A DNA stretch of 64,000 bases from Belliella alkalica. Its GTDB lineage: Bacteria; Bacteroidota; Bacteroidia; Cytophagales; Cyclobacteriaceae. Where the stretch lies: contig NZ_JAKZGO010000006.1 in assembly GCF_022549785.1 (NCBI RefSeq), forward strand, positions 62,001 to 126,000. The letters run 5' to 3'. This document shows positions 25,278 to 33,861 of this stretch, one piece after another; within the stretch, counting starts at the first letter, position 1; the number at the start of each line of letters is the position of its first letter. The notes below the pieces were generated by a model. That model worked only from the letters and a program-made list of their open reading frames with translations, was not told the origin of the DNA and did no database searches. The translations under genes and the position numbers were made by a program.

Positions 25278-26372
25278 ATGGAAGATAATATCAAAAAAAT
25301 CCAACTTAATGACCTCCACGTAGCTCTTGGAGGAAAAATGGTCCCTTTTGCAGGTTATAATATGCCCGTACGTTATTCTTCGGATATCGAAGAGCATAAG
25401 ACAGTCCGTGAAGGGGTAGGTGTTTTTGATGTTTCCCACATGGGTGAGTTTATGGTCACAGGACCAAAAGCGCTAGATTTGATCCAAAAAGTCACTTCAA
25501 ATGATGCCAGTAAATTGGTAATCGGACAAGCTCAATATTCTTGTTTCCCAAATGAAAAGGGAGGTATTGTGGACGATTTGATTGTTTACAAATTTGAAGA
25601 AGAAAAATACATGCTGGTAGTAAATGCTTCAAACATCGAAAAGGACTGGGCATGGATCAATCAGCATAACACCATGGGAGCTGAATTGAAAAATATTTCC
25701 GATACCCTTTCACTTTTTGCTATACAAGGCCCAAAAGCTATAGAAGCTGTTCAATCTTTAACCCCAGTCAATCTTTCGGAAGTAAAATTCTACCACTTTA
25801 CAGTTGGTGAGTTTGCAGGTGTGCAAGATGTAATCATCTCAGGAACTGGCTATACTGGTGCAGGAGGATTTGAGATATATGTCAAAAATGAGGATGCAGA
25901 AAAGGTTTGGAAGGCAGTGTTTGAAGCAGGAAAGGATCTGAATATCAAACCAATTGGACTTGGTGCCAGAGATACTTTGAGACTAGAGATGGGCTATTGT
26001 CTTTATGGAAATGATATCAATGATGAAACCTCTCCACTCGAAGCAGGTCTTGGCTGGATTACAAAGTTCACCAAAGATTTCATCAACAGCGAAAATCTCA
26101 AAAAACAGAAAGAAGCTGGAGTGGACAAAAAACTTGTCGGATTTACTTTGCAAGAAAGAGGAATTCCTAGAGGCCATTATCCTATCGTAAATACATCAGG
26201 GGAAGTAATTGGAGAGGTGACTTCTGGAACCCAGTCCCCATCAATGGGCATTGGTATTGGCATGGGATATGTAAAAACTGAATACGCTACCCCTGGAACA
26301 GAAATCGCCATAACGGTGAGAAATAAAAATTTGGCTGCAAAAGTCGAAAAACTTCCACTACTCAAAAAATAA
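25278..26372 (+). CDS. gcvT: Glycine cleavage system T protein (aminomethyltransferase)
   Basis: A 364-aa folate-dependent enzyme that moves the methylene group from the lipoyl-bound aminomethyl of GcvH to tetrahydrofolate and frees ammonia. Family motifs include MPVRY near 27, [10 protein letters not shown] near 47-56, [13 protein letters not shown] near 192 and [17 protein letters not shown] near 229. The length is typical. gcvP and gcvH are not in the window. The gene has a good promoter with an inserted palindrome and its own terminator. Confidence 0.96.
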   Translation: MEDNIKKIQLNDLHVALGGKMVPFAGYNMPVRYSSDIEEHKTVREGVGVFDVSHMGEFMVTGPKALDLIQKVTSNDASKLVIGQAQYSCFPNEKGGIVDDLIVYKFEEEKYMLVVNASNIEKDWAWINQHNTMGAELKNISDTLSLFAIQGPKAIEAVQSLTPVNLSEVKFYHFTVGEFAGVQDVIISGTGYTGAGGFEIYVKNEDAEKVWKAVFEAGKDLNIKPIGLGARDTLRLEMGYCLYGNDINDETSPLEAGLGWITKFTKDFINSENLKKQKEAGVDKKLVGFTLQERGIPRGHYPIVNTSGEVIGEVTSGTQSPSMGIGIGMGYVKTEYATPGTEIAITVRNKNLAAKVEKLPLLKK

Positions 26373-26378
26373 TATCTG

Positions 26379-26416
26379 ACCCGCAAGAGCTAACTTTGGC
26401 TTTTGCGGGTTTTTTC
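26379..26416 (+). terminator. Terminator after gcvT
   Basis: ACCCGCAAGAGC and GCTTTTGCGGGT pair around an 8-base loop, followed by TTTTTC. It lies just before comB. Confidence 0.85.
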
Positions 26417-26426
26417 ATTTATAGAA

Positions 26427-27152
26427 ATGACAAAAAAAATTGAAGTTTGCTTTACTCCGGAATTGATACATCTCCATCAACTTGATGGGAAAATAATAGT
26501 GGTAGTGGATATTTTCCGTGCTACGACTACTATGATGGCTGCTTTGGCGAATGGTGTAGAAAGCATTACTCCCGTAGAGAATTTAGAGATTTGTAGAGAA
26601 ATGTCCAAATCTGGATACATTATCGCTGGAGAAAGAAATGGAGTAATAGCAGAAGGTTTTGAATTGGGAAATTCTCCTCTTTCCTATCTCAACAATGCAT
26701 ATTCGGAAAAAAAGATAGCCATGACCACCACAAATGGGACAGTAGCAATCGAAAAATCCAAGAAAAATTCGGCGGAAGTACTAATAGGTGCTTTTGTCAA
26801 CCTAAGGGCTACAGCTGATTACTTGAAATCAAAAGAAAACGATGTCCTGATACATTGTGCGGGCTGGAAAGGCAAATTCAATCTTGAAGATTCTTTGTAC
26901 GCAGGAGCATTGGTAAGTTTACTATCTGAAAAATTCGAGTTTGATTGTGATGGTGCCATTGCGATGAAAGCACTTTATGAAGCAAATCAATCAAACCTAA
27001 AAGGATTCCTTTCCCAAGCCTCCCATGCAAAGCGTCTTCAAAACCACAATATCGAAGATGATATAGATTTTTGCCTTACCCTCGACAAGTATGATATAAT
27101 TGGAAAAATTAAAAACCAAGTACTTGTTTATCAAAAAGTTGAATCAAATTAA
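26427..27152 (+). CDS. comB: 2-phosphosulfolactate phosphatase (ComB family)
   Basis: A 241-aa ComB-type phosphatase. The N-terminal VVVDIFRATTT (residues 22-32) and the GERNG... LGNSP segment are family signatures, with the Mg-binding Asp in VVDIFRA. In methanogens it makes sulfolactate for coenzyme M; in Bacteroidota the product may feed sulfonolipid or another sulfonate route, which I infer. The start is the ATG at 26427, just after the gcvT terminator. It is not obviously in an operon with prs (100-base gap). Confidence 0.85.
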   Translation: MTKKIEVCFTPELIHLHQLDGKIIVVVDIFRATTTMMAALANGVESITPVENLEICREMSKSGYIIAGERNGVIAEGFELGNSPLSYLNNAYSEKKIAMTTTNGTVAIEKSKKNSAEVLIGAFVNLRATADYLKSKENDVLIHCAGWKGKFNLEDSLYAGALVSLLSEKFEFDCDGAIAMKALYEANQSNLKGFLSQASHAKRLQNHNIEDDIDFCLTLDKYDIIGKIKNQVLVYQKVESN

Positions 27153-27252
27153 TAAATACATAGAAAGACACTTCTTTCCTAAAGCTTACAAAAATCATTA
27201 CCTTTACAGGTATCATAATCATTTAGATCCATTCCAAAAACCTTCTTAAAAC

Positions 27253-28179
27253 ATGTCTGAGGTCAAACTCTTCTCCGGAACCAACAGCAAACAATTAGCA
27301 GAAAAAATCGCAAAGCACTATGGCAAAAAACTTGGTGACTTGACGATGTCCAAATTTAGCGATGGTGAAATGTCACCTAGCTTCAATGAATCTGTGAGAG
27401 GTTGCACGGTATTTTTGATTCAATCTACAAATCCAAGTGCAGATAATCTATTAGAACTTTGCTTGATGATCGATGCCGCCAAAAGGGCTAGTGCATACAA
27501 AGTCTGTGCAGTGATTCCTTATTACGGATACGCTAGGCAAGATCGTAAAGATCGTCCGAGAGTGTCGATAGCTGCCAAGCTTGTAGCCAACATATTGACA
27601 TCTGCTGGTGCAGACAGAATTATGACATGCGATCTACATGCAGGACAAATTCAGGGATTTTTTGATTTACCTTTGGATCATTTAAATGGTTCAGCTATCT
27701 TTGTGCCCTATTTGGAAAGGCTTGATACAAAAAACCTTATTTTTGCAGCTCCTGATGTAGGAGGTGTAGCAAGAGCCAGGTCTTATGCGAAGCATTTTGA
27801 AGTAGAAATGGTGGTCTGTGATAAGCACAGAAAGAGAGCCAATGAAGTAGCCTCAATGCAGGTAATTGGTGATGTTGAAGGAAAAGACGTCGTATTGGTC
27901 GATGATTTAGTGGATACCGCAGGCACGCTTTGCAAAGCAGCTCAAATCATCATGGACAAAGGAGCTTTGTCTGTAAGGGCAATCGCTACTCATGGTGTAT
28001 TATCTGGAAAAGCTTACGAAAACATCGAAAACTCTGTGCTTCAAGAACTAGTAATCACTGATACAATACCGGTGAAACAATCTTCTGAAAAAATAAGGGT
28101 GATTACCGTTTCGGATTTGTTTGCCAAGGCAATTCATGCAGTGACTGGAAACACCTCTATATCAGCATTATTTATCTAA
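27253..28179 (+). CDS. prs: Ribose-phosphate pyrophosphokinase
   Basis: A 308-aa PRPP synthetase making phosphoribosyl pyrophosphate from ribose-5-phosphate and ATP for nucleotide, histidine and NAD synthesis. Motifs: FSDGE near 37, the ATP-loop YYGYARQDRK near 95-104, HAGQIQGFFDLP near 131, and the PRPP loop VDDLVDTAGT at about 216-225. The length is that of class I enzymes. It is followed by rplY and pth on the same strand with small gaps, a common arrangement. Confidence 0.97.
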   Translation: MSEVKLFSGTNSKQLAEKIAKHYGKKLGDLTMSKFSDGEMSPSFNESVRGCTVFLIQSTNPSADNLLELCLMIDAAKRASAYKVCAVIPYYGYARQDRKDRPRVSIAAKLVANILTSAGADRIMTCDLHAGQIQGFFDLPLDHLNGSAIFVPYLERLDTKNLIFAAPDVGGVARARSYAKHFEVEMVVCDKHRKRANEVASMQVIGDVEGKDVVLVDDLVDTAGTLCKAAQIIMDKGALSVRAIATHGVLSGKAYENIENSVLQELVITDTIPVKQSSEKIRVITVSDLFAKAIHAVTGNTSISALFI

Positions 28180-28222
28180 GAATTATTACTTAATTATTTA
28201 TAAACAATCAATTTTAAAATTT

Positions 28223-28795
28223 ATGAAATCTTTAGAGATTATAGGGTTTAAAAGAGCAAATCTCGAAAAAGGAGAGTTGAACCAAATCCGTGAGGAAGGT
28301 AATGTACCATGCGTAGTCTACGGTCCAGGTATCAAGGAACAAATTCACTTCTATTCGCCTGCCATCCTTTTCAGAGACTTGATCTACACTCCAGACGTTC
28401 ACATGGTAGATTTGAACATCGAAGGAACAATCGTAAAAGCAATTCTTAGAGATGCACAATTCCACCCAGTAAGTGAAGTTTTACTTCATGCTGATTTCTT
28501 GGCATACACAGAAAACAAAGAAATCAAAATGGATATCCCTGTTGAGATCAAAGGAACTTCTCCTGGTATCATCAAAGGTGGTAAATTGGAAATGAAAGCT
28601 AGAACTTTGAAAGTAAAAGGCTTCGCTTCTAACCTACCTGACAGAATCCCTGTTGATATTTCTCACCTTGATTTGGGTAAGTCTGTAAAAGTAAGTGAAC
28701 TTTCTGTAGAAGGTTTTGAAATCTTAACAAGCCCTAACGTGTCTATCGCTACCATCGGTATCCCTAGAGCACTTAGAGGTAAAAAAGCTGAATAA
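28223..28795 (+). CDS. rplY: 50S ribosomal protein L25 (CTC form)
   Basis: A 190-aa two-domain L25/general-stress CTC protein that binds 5S rRNA. The N-terminal L25 domain (about residues 1-90, with VPCVVYGPG) and the C-terminal TL5 beta domain (to about 185) are both there; E. coli L25 has only the first. The G-rich codon choice (AAA/GAA/GGT, few rare codons) is that of a highly expressed gene. It lies 43 bases after prs and is followed by a terminator. Confidence 0.95.
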   Translation: MKSLEIIGFKRANLEKGELNQIREEGNVPCVVYGPGIKEQIHFYSPAILFRDLIYTPDVHMVDLNIEGTIVKAILRDAQFHPVSEVLLHADFLAYTENKEIKMDIPVEIKGTSPGIIKGGKLEMKARTLKVKGFASNLPDRIPVDISHLDLGKSVKVSELSVEGFEILTSPNVSIATIGIPRALRGKKAE

Positions 28796-28816
28796 GATCA
28801 ACTTATTACAATATTT

Positions 28817-28857
28817 GAAAATCCTGCTTGTTCACGAGCAGGATTTTTTATTTTTGT
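28817..28857 (+). terminator. Terminator after rplY
   Basis: AATCCTGCT-TGTTCACG-AGCAGGATT then TTTTATTTTT; a clear intrinsic terminator ending the prs-rplY unit. Confidence 0.88.
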
Positions 28858-28913
28858 CTCAATATTTTCAAACCAAACTGTCAGGTTTAGTATTAGAATT
28901 AAGTTTATTATAG

Positions 28914-29474
28914 ATGAAATATTTGATCATTGGATTGGGCAACATAGGCCCTGAATATGAATTGACCCGTCATAACGTAGGATTTCTAACATTGGATAGG
29001 TTGGCTGATAAGCAAGGAGCTACATGGAAAAGTGGTCGCCTCGCTTTTACAACAGAGTTCAAATACAAAGGGCGCCAATTCAACTTAATCAAACCAACCA
29101 CCTACATGAATCTCAGCGGAAAAGCTGTGAACTATTGGATGAAAGAATTAGGTATCCCAAAAGAAAATATCCTAGTCATTGTAGATGATGTTGCATTACC
29201 CTTCGGAAAATTAAGAATGCGTGGAAAAGGCTCTGCAGCAGGACATAATGGGTTAAAAAATATTGAGGAATTGACAGGTGGACAAGATTACCCAAGATTG
29301 AAATTTGGAATTGGTGATGATTTTCCAAAAGGAAGACAAGTAGATTATGTATTGGGAAGATGGACTCCAAAAGAAATCGAGGAACTTCCAATTTTTATGG
29401 ATAAAGCAGTAGATATGATTATCTCTTTTGCAACGATAGGAATCAACATGACAATGACTCAGTTTAATGATTAA
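28914..29474 (+). CDS. pth: Peptidyl-tRNA hydrolase
   Basis: A 186-aa enzyme freeing tRNA from prematurely released peptidyl-tRNA. The catalytic His20 sits in TRHNVGF exactly as in E. coli Pth, and the later [24 protein letters not shown] region (in part) carries the catalytic Asp near 94 and the substrate-binding Asn/His. The length is standard. It follows rplY behind a terminator and about 120 bases, so it may be expressed from its own promoter. Confidence 0.96.
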   Translation: MKYLIIGLGNIGPEYELTRHNVGFLTLDRLADKQGATWKSGRLAFTTEFKYKGRQFNLIKPTTYMNLSGKAVNYWMKELGIPKENILVIVDDVALPFGKLRMRGKGSAAGHNGLKNIEELTGGQDYPRLKFGIGDDFPKGRQVDYVLGRWTPKEIEELPIFMDKAVDMIISFATIGINMTMTQFND

Positions 29475-29775
29475 AGGAGTTTTAGATTTTAGATCTTAGG
29501 TTTTAGATTTTAGATTTAAAAATGTTTCATCTTCGAAATCAGGGACAGTTCCGCAAATCATAAATCTACCATCTGAAATTTAAAATCAACCCACTATTTA
29601 TCTGTGGCAGAATAAAATTCGTGTACCTACCTCACTTAAGGGAGGATCTGCAAGAACCAACCCAATCCTAAATCTACTTTCTAAAATAAAAAATTAAGTG
29701 AAAATCAGCTATTGCTTTTTTTTGATTTTCGGGAATTTGAACTTTACTTTGCAATTACTTCAGTTTATTGATTTA
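29475..29775. other. 301-base gap with TTTAGAT repeats and the metZ promoter
   Basis: The first 55 bases consist of near-iterations of TTTTAGAT(T/C)TTAG, with a degenerate inverted counterpart around 29560-29590 (AAATCTACCATCTGAAATTTAA in part). At its right end TTTTTTTTG (to 29724), 19 bases, TTACTTTG (29744-29751) form a plausible promoter for the riboswitch transcript. No ORF is credible. Confidence 0.5.
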
Positions 29776-29862
29776 TAAAGAAGAGGTGAGAGAACAGGCT
29801 CGATGACCCTCTGGCAACCATCATACCCAATATGAAAGGTGCCAAAACCTGCCCAAAATGGG
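29776..29862 (+). ncRNA. SAM-I (S-box) riboswitch
   Basis: The conserved S-box core is readable: GAGGTGAGAGAACAGGC, then GATGACCCTCTGGCAACC, and AAGGTGCCAAAACCTGCC, in the right order and spacing. It senses S-adenosylmethionine and should turn down metZ when SAM is high. A 220-base tract follows before metZ, long for a simple expression platform; it includes a perfect 20-bp palindrome at 29922-29941. Confidence 0.87.
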
Positions 29863-29921
29863 AACTATAAATTAGATGTTATGTATATTTCTAATCAGTC
29901 TTTGTATTCTTTAAGGTTCAC

Positions 29922-29941
29922 TTACATTTTTAAAAATGTAA
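29922..29941 (+). repeat. Palindrome in the metZ leader
   Basis: TTACATTTTTAAAAATGTAA is perfectly self-complementary. It sits 60 bases after the riboswitch core and could be part of the expression platform, though no T-run follows directly. Confidence 0.45.
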
Positions 29942-30082
29942 ATATAGATCTACTATGTCTCCCTATTTTCAATCAGTATTTCCACTGTATTGCTTTCATA
30001 TTTCTAAGTTATTTTAGAAGTATCTATCTTCAAGTTTCTTACCCTATTCATTCATAACTAATTCACAGTTAACTAATATACC

Positions 30083-31252
30083 ATGTCTCACTTCGAAACA
30101 GATGCCATCAGAATAGGTTCTTCAAAGTCTAACCAAAGAGAACACTCGGCTCCTTTATATCTTACATCAAGTTTTACATTTGACACTGCTGAAGAAGCAA
30201 GGGCTATGTTTGCTGAGGAAATCCAAGGAAATATCTATTCCCGCTATGCAAACCCAAACTCTTCTGAGCTACTAGACAAAGTCTGTGCAGCCGAAGGAAC
30301 TGAAGACGGTATAGCCACAGCTTCTGGAATGGCGGCGATGTTTGGCAGCATTGCTTCGCTCCTGCAGCAATGCGATCACATTTTGGCTTCAAGGTCTTTG
30401 TTTGGTTCTACTCATCAACTTCTGACTAGAGTTTTTCCAAAATGGGGAATTACTTCAACTTACGGCGACATCTCTGACATTGAAAACTGGGAAAAACTGA
30501 TTCAGCCAAACACTAAAATGCTCTTTATTGAAACTCCTTCAAATCCAGGGTTAGAGATTATAGATTTGGAATGGGTAGGTAAATTTGCAGCAGCCCATAA
30601 TTTAATTTTGGTTGTCGATAATTGCTTTGCAACACCTTACTTACAACAACCTGCCAAATGGGGAGCACATATCGTGACGCATTCTGCCACAAAATACATT
30701 GATGGACAGGGAAGAGTTTTGGGTGGATTGATATTAGGAAAAAGTGAATTGATCAAAGAAGTACAATTCTTCACAAGACATACAGGCCCTTCAATTTCCC
30801 CGTTCAACGCATGGATTTTGGCGAAAAGCATGGAAACATTAGCAGTAAGAATGGATAGGCATTGTGAAAATGCACTGACAGTAGCGAGATATTTTCAAGA
30901 AAGTAGGGATTTGGAATTTGTAAAATATCCCTTTCTTGCTTCTCATCCACAATATAATTTGGCAAAAAAACAAATGAAACATGGTGGTGGAATCATCACT
31001 TTGAACCTAAAAGGTGGAATCGAAAGGGCACAAAGGTTTATTGATCAACTTCAAATGATATCTGTGACAGCCAATCTTGGGGACAGTAGAAGTATTATCA
31101 CCCATCCTGCTTCTACTACTCATAGCAAGCTAAGTGAAGAAGAAAGAGCTCAAGTCGGGATTTCAGACGGTCTTATCCGATTATCTGTAGGTTTGGAACA
31201 TCAAGAAGACATCATCAAAGATGTCGAGAACGCTTTAGAAAAATCTAGGTAA
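30083..31252 (+). CDS. metZ: O-succinylhomoserine sulfhydrylase
   Basis: A 389-aa PLP enzyme of the Cys/Met metabolism family. The PLP lysine is K204 in HSATKYIDGQGR, with YSRYANPNS near 53 and SGMAAM near 79. It should make homocysteine from O-succinyl- or O-acetylhomoserine and sulfide. The preceding SAM riboswitch supports a methionine role. MetZ rather than cystathionine gamma-synthase is favoured by GQGRVLGG after the lysine; the acyl group used is not certain. Confidence 0.92.
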   Translation: MSHFETDAIRIGSSKSNQREHSAPLYLTSSFTFDTAEEARAMFAEEIQGNIYSRYANPNSSELLDKVCAAEGTEDGIATASGMAAMFGSIASLLQQCDHILASRSLFGSTHQLLTRVFPKWGITSTYGDISDIENWEKLIQPNTKMLFIETPSNPGLEIIDLEWVGKFAAAHNLILVVDNCFATPYLQQPAKWGAHIVTHSATKYIDGQGRVLGGLILGKSELIKEVQFFTRHTGPSISPFNAWILAKSMETLAVRMDRHCENALTVARYFQESRDLEFVKYPFLASHPQYNLAKKQMKHGGGIITLNLKGGIERAQRFIDQLQMISVTANLGDSRSIITHPASTTHSKLSEEERAQVGISDGLIRLSVGLEHQEDIIKDVENALEKSR

Positions 31253-31267
31253 CATACGAAAAGTAAA

Positions 31268-31300
31268 AGACCTGACAGGTTTTCAAAACCTGCCAGGTCT
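31268..31300. repeat. Long palindrome after metZ
   Basis: AGACCTGACAGGTTT and AAACCTGCCAGGTCT form a 15-bp stem with one mismatch and a TCA loop. AAAAAAA follows on the plus strand, i.e. a T-run precedes it on the minus strand. I recall this very palindrome as a common intergenic repeat in Bacteroidota. Confidence 0.6.
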
Positions 31301-31306
31301 AAAAAA

Positions 31307-31338
31307 AGGGAAGACCTCTTGAAGATCTTCCTTTTTTA
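31307..31338 (+). terminator. Terminator after metZ
   Basis: GGGAAGA...TCTTCC stem with an 11-base interior, followed by TTTTTTATTT. It directly follows the long palindrome. Confidence 0.75.
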
Positions 31339-31430
31339 TTTATTTTTGATAAGACTACTTTTTACAAGTAAATTATCAGAATTCCATACTAGCTAACCAA
31401 GTCACTCAATTAACCAATAACTATTTCACT

Positions 31431-32006
31431 TTATCCAACCACAATCGGTAGAACTAATTTCTCCCATTTCACAACTATGCCTGGAGATTCTACAGCAATT
31501 GTCATTTGCTCTTGACTTTCTTCTGCCCAAGTAGGGGTAGATTCAACTCTCAACACATCGTTTTCTTCTTTATATTGAAAATGTCCATGTTCCAAATCCC
31601 ACTCAGAATTGAAAATAACTGTCCATTTTCCAGATTCTTTGGGAATTGTGAATAGAGAATATCTTCCAGCAGGAAGTACAGACCCTTCAACAGTAACATC
31701 TGAATCAAACTCAACAAAAGTCGCCTCATTTGCGCCAGTTCTCCATACTTCATTGTAAGGTTCCAAATCACCCCAAATGACTCTTCCTTTTACTGAAGGA
31801 GCTCCATATTGGACTTTAACTTTCACATTGTCACCAACTGTACCTTCGGTAGTCCTCAATGGACTAGCACGCTCTTGTACCGGGGCAAGCTCTTCCATTT
31901 CAGTATTTGTTTCTTCCTCTTCTGATTTATTCTCTCCACCGCAACCATAAAAGGTCATTGATCCAGCCATCAAAATGGCAATCATCCAAGCATTTGATTT
32001 TTTCAT
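31431..32006 (-). CDS. DUF2911 family lipoprotein
   Basis: A 191-aa secreted lipoprotein: signal peptide with lipobox FYGC, Cys near residue 22, followed by a Glu-rich linker. The DUF2911 domain (about 50-185) is marked by VQYGAPSVKGR, WRTGANEATF and LPAGRYSLFTIP. The domain is widespread in Bacteroidota and has no established function; the fold is predicted to be a beta-sandwich. It is followed by no same-strand partner within 150 bases. Convergent metZ lies on the other side. Confidence 0.88.
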   Translation of the reverse strand: MKKSNAWMIAILMAGSMTFYGCGGENKSEEEETNTEMEELAPVQERASPLRTTEGTVGDNVKVKVQYGAPSVKGRVIWGDLEPYNEVWRTGANEATFVEFDSDVTVEGSVLPAGRYSLFTIPKESGKWTVIFNSEWDLEHGHFQYKEENDVLRVESTPTWAEESQEQMTIAVESPGIVVKWEKLVLPIVVG

Positions 32007-32068
32007 GTGTTCATATTTTTTTCAAGTCCGAATTTAAAGAAAAATTATTGAAGTAAATGCTAGCGCAC

Positions 32069-33730
32069 TTATTTCCCTTGCACAAAGATCCGTTCAACTT
32101 GAATTTCTTTAATTTTTGACGGCTCGACTTTCAATGGATTGTCTGATAGAATCACAAAATCTGCAAATTTCCCGACTTCAAGAGATCCAGTCATTTCTTC
32201 CATAAACGCAGACTTAGCTCCGTCTAGGGTCATGGCTCTCAGTGCTTCTTCAGCCGTCAAAGCCTGCGTTGAATACCAGCCCGTAGGCGGGTTACCTTCC
32301 AAGTCCATTCTGGTCACACCAAAGTATAAGGTCTGCATAGGTTCCCATGGTTCACCAGGCATATCTGAGTTAAGAATGAAAGGAACCTTATGGTCAAGCA
32401 TATTTCTCCAAGCATAGGCATGTTTGATTCTTGTAGGCCCCAGCCTATCTTCTGCCCAGTTGCGATCGCCTACTGCATGACTACTCTGCATACTCACCCA
32501 TATTCCAAGATCCGACGCTCGTGAATAAAAATTTTCATAGACCACTTGAGCATGTTCCAACCTCCAGCGATGATCAAAAGGCTTCCTCTGAATAGCTTCT
32601 TCATATACATCTAGTATCCTATCATTACCTAAGTCTCCGATTGCGTGTATGGCCAGCTGAAACTCCTTTTCTGTTGCCCGAAATGCCAAATTTTTGATCT
32701 TAGAAATGCTAATCCTCTCGGTCATTCTCGCCGCCTTGGGATTGTCTGCATATGGTGCAAAGAGCAACGCCGTCCTTGAGCCCAAGGAACCATCATAAAA
32801 TACTTTGATTCCTTTGACAAAAAATTTTCGCTCTAAATCCATTTCTGGGCCTTTTTCAAACCATTCTTCCATCATTTCATCATCGTTTCCATTGAGCATG
32901 CCGTAAACCCTGATTGGAAGCAAATTTGCATCGTCTAATTCTTGGTAAGCCTGAAGTGAAGTCTTCGTCACACCAGCTTCATGGACGGCAGCTATACCTT
33001 TGGATTTTAATTTTTCCAAACCTGAAAGAATCGCACGCTTTGCATCATCCACGGTTTCTTCTGGCACAAAGCGGTTGACTAATTGCTGAGCTGAAGTTTC
33101 CAAAACACCAGTAGGTTCTCCATTTTCTCTCCTGATGATTGCCCCTACTTCGGGCTCAGGTGTGCTGCTGTCAATCCCCGCGATTTCTAACGCCTTACCA
33201 TTATAGAAGCCAGCAAACCCATGCAATGCCTGTAACTTGACTGGATTATCAGGAAAAGCCAAATCTAAAGCAGCTCGATCTGGATAGCCAATGCTTGCCC
33301 ATTCACCCTCATCCCATCCAAATCCCAATAGCCATTCTCCTTTTGCCGGATTAGGAAAAAACACTCTCAAGCGCTCCACCATTTCATCTACAGTAGTGGT
33401 TCCTTCAAGGTTAGCTTTAAGTGTTTGCTGACCAAATTCATGTGCATGCACATGTGAATCAACTATACCCGGGATGACTGTCTTTCCCTCGAGGTCAACT
33501 TGAGAAGCCTTGGGGAATTGCGACTTTAGCAATTCGTAAGATCCAATTCCTACAATGACTCCAGACTGAACAGCCATTGCCCCTACCACTCCCCCTTCTT
33601 CTGCCATCGTAATCACCTCAGCGTTGAAATACAAAGTGACTTTTTCTTCTGTCTGGCAGGAAAACAAAAGACAGCTTACCGTTACTGTAATTAGGGTTTT
33701 TATTTTTGATTTTATAATGCTTATTTTCAT
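32069..33730 (-). CDS. Amidohydrolase 3 family lipoprotein (YtcJ-like)
   Basis: A 553-aa metal-dependent hydrolase. An N-terminal signal with CLLFSC lipobox (Cys near 24) sends it to the envelope. The amidohydrolase fold shows GIVDSHVHAHEF near 86-97 (metal His pair), the KVFYDGSLGSR segment with the bridging Lys near 313, HAIGD near 362 and the final NSDMPGEPWEP near 457. The family hydrolyses amides or cyclic imides; the substrate is unknown. Its start is 62 bases upstream of DUF2911 on the same strand, so co-transcription is possible. Confidence 0.88.
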   Translation of the reverse strand: MKISIIKSKIKTLITVTVSCLLFSCQTEEKVTLYFNAEVITMAEEGGVVGAMAVQSGVIVGIGSYELLKSQFPKASQVDLEGKTVIPGIVDSHVHAHEFGQQTLKANLEGTTTVDEMVERLRVFFPNPAKGEWLLGFGWDEGEWASIGYPDRAALDLAFPDNPVKLQALHGFAGFYNGKALEIAGIDSSTPEPEVGAIIRRENGEPTGVLETSAQQLVNRFVPEETVDDAKRAILSGLEKLKSKGIAAVHEAGVTKTSLQAYQELDDANLLPIRVYGMLNGNDDEMMEEWFEKGPEMDLERKFFVKGIKVFYDGSLGSRTALLFAPYADNPKAARMTERISISKIKNLAFRATEKEFQLAIHAIGDLGNDRILDVYEEAIQRKPFDHRWRLEHAQVVYENFYSRASDLGIWVSMQSSHAVGDRNWAEDRLGPTRIKHAYAWRNMLDHKVPFILNSDMPGEPWEPMQTLYFGVTRMDLEGNPPTGWYSTQALTAEEALRAMTLDGAKSAFMEEMTGSLEVGKFADFVILSDNPLKVEPSKIKEIQVERIFVQGK

Positions 33731-33861
33731 CTGAATTTAATTTGTCATTCAATTGCCAGACAGAATCTTCCATAAATATAATGACCCCTCAGATAAAGGG
33801 CTTTATAGCAATGCTCGATTTTTAGGAATTTGAATCAGTAAAAGAATAACCCCTAAGATAA

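Noticed and set aside
29839-30057. 72-codon frame between the riboswitch and metZ
   Set aside because: It begins inside the conserved aptamer core, and its composition is that of random AT-rich DNA.
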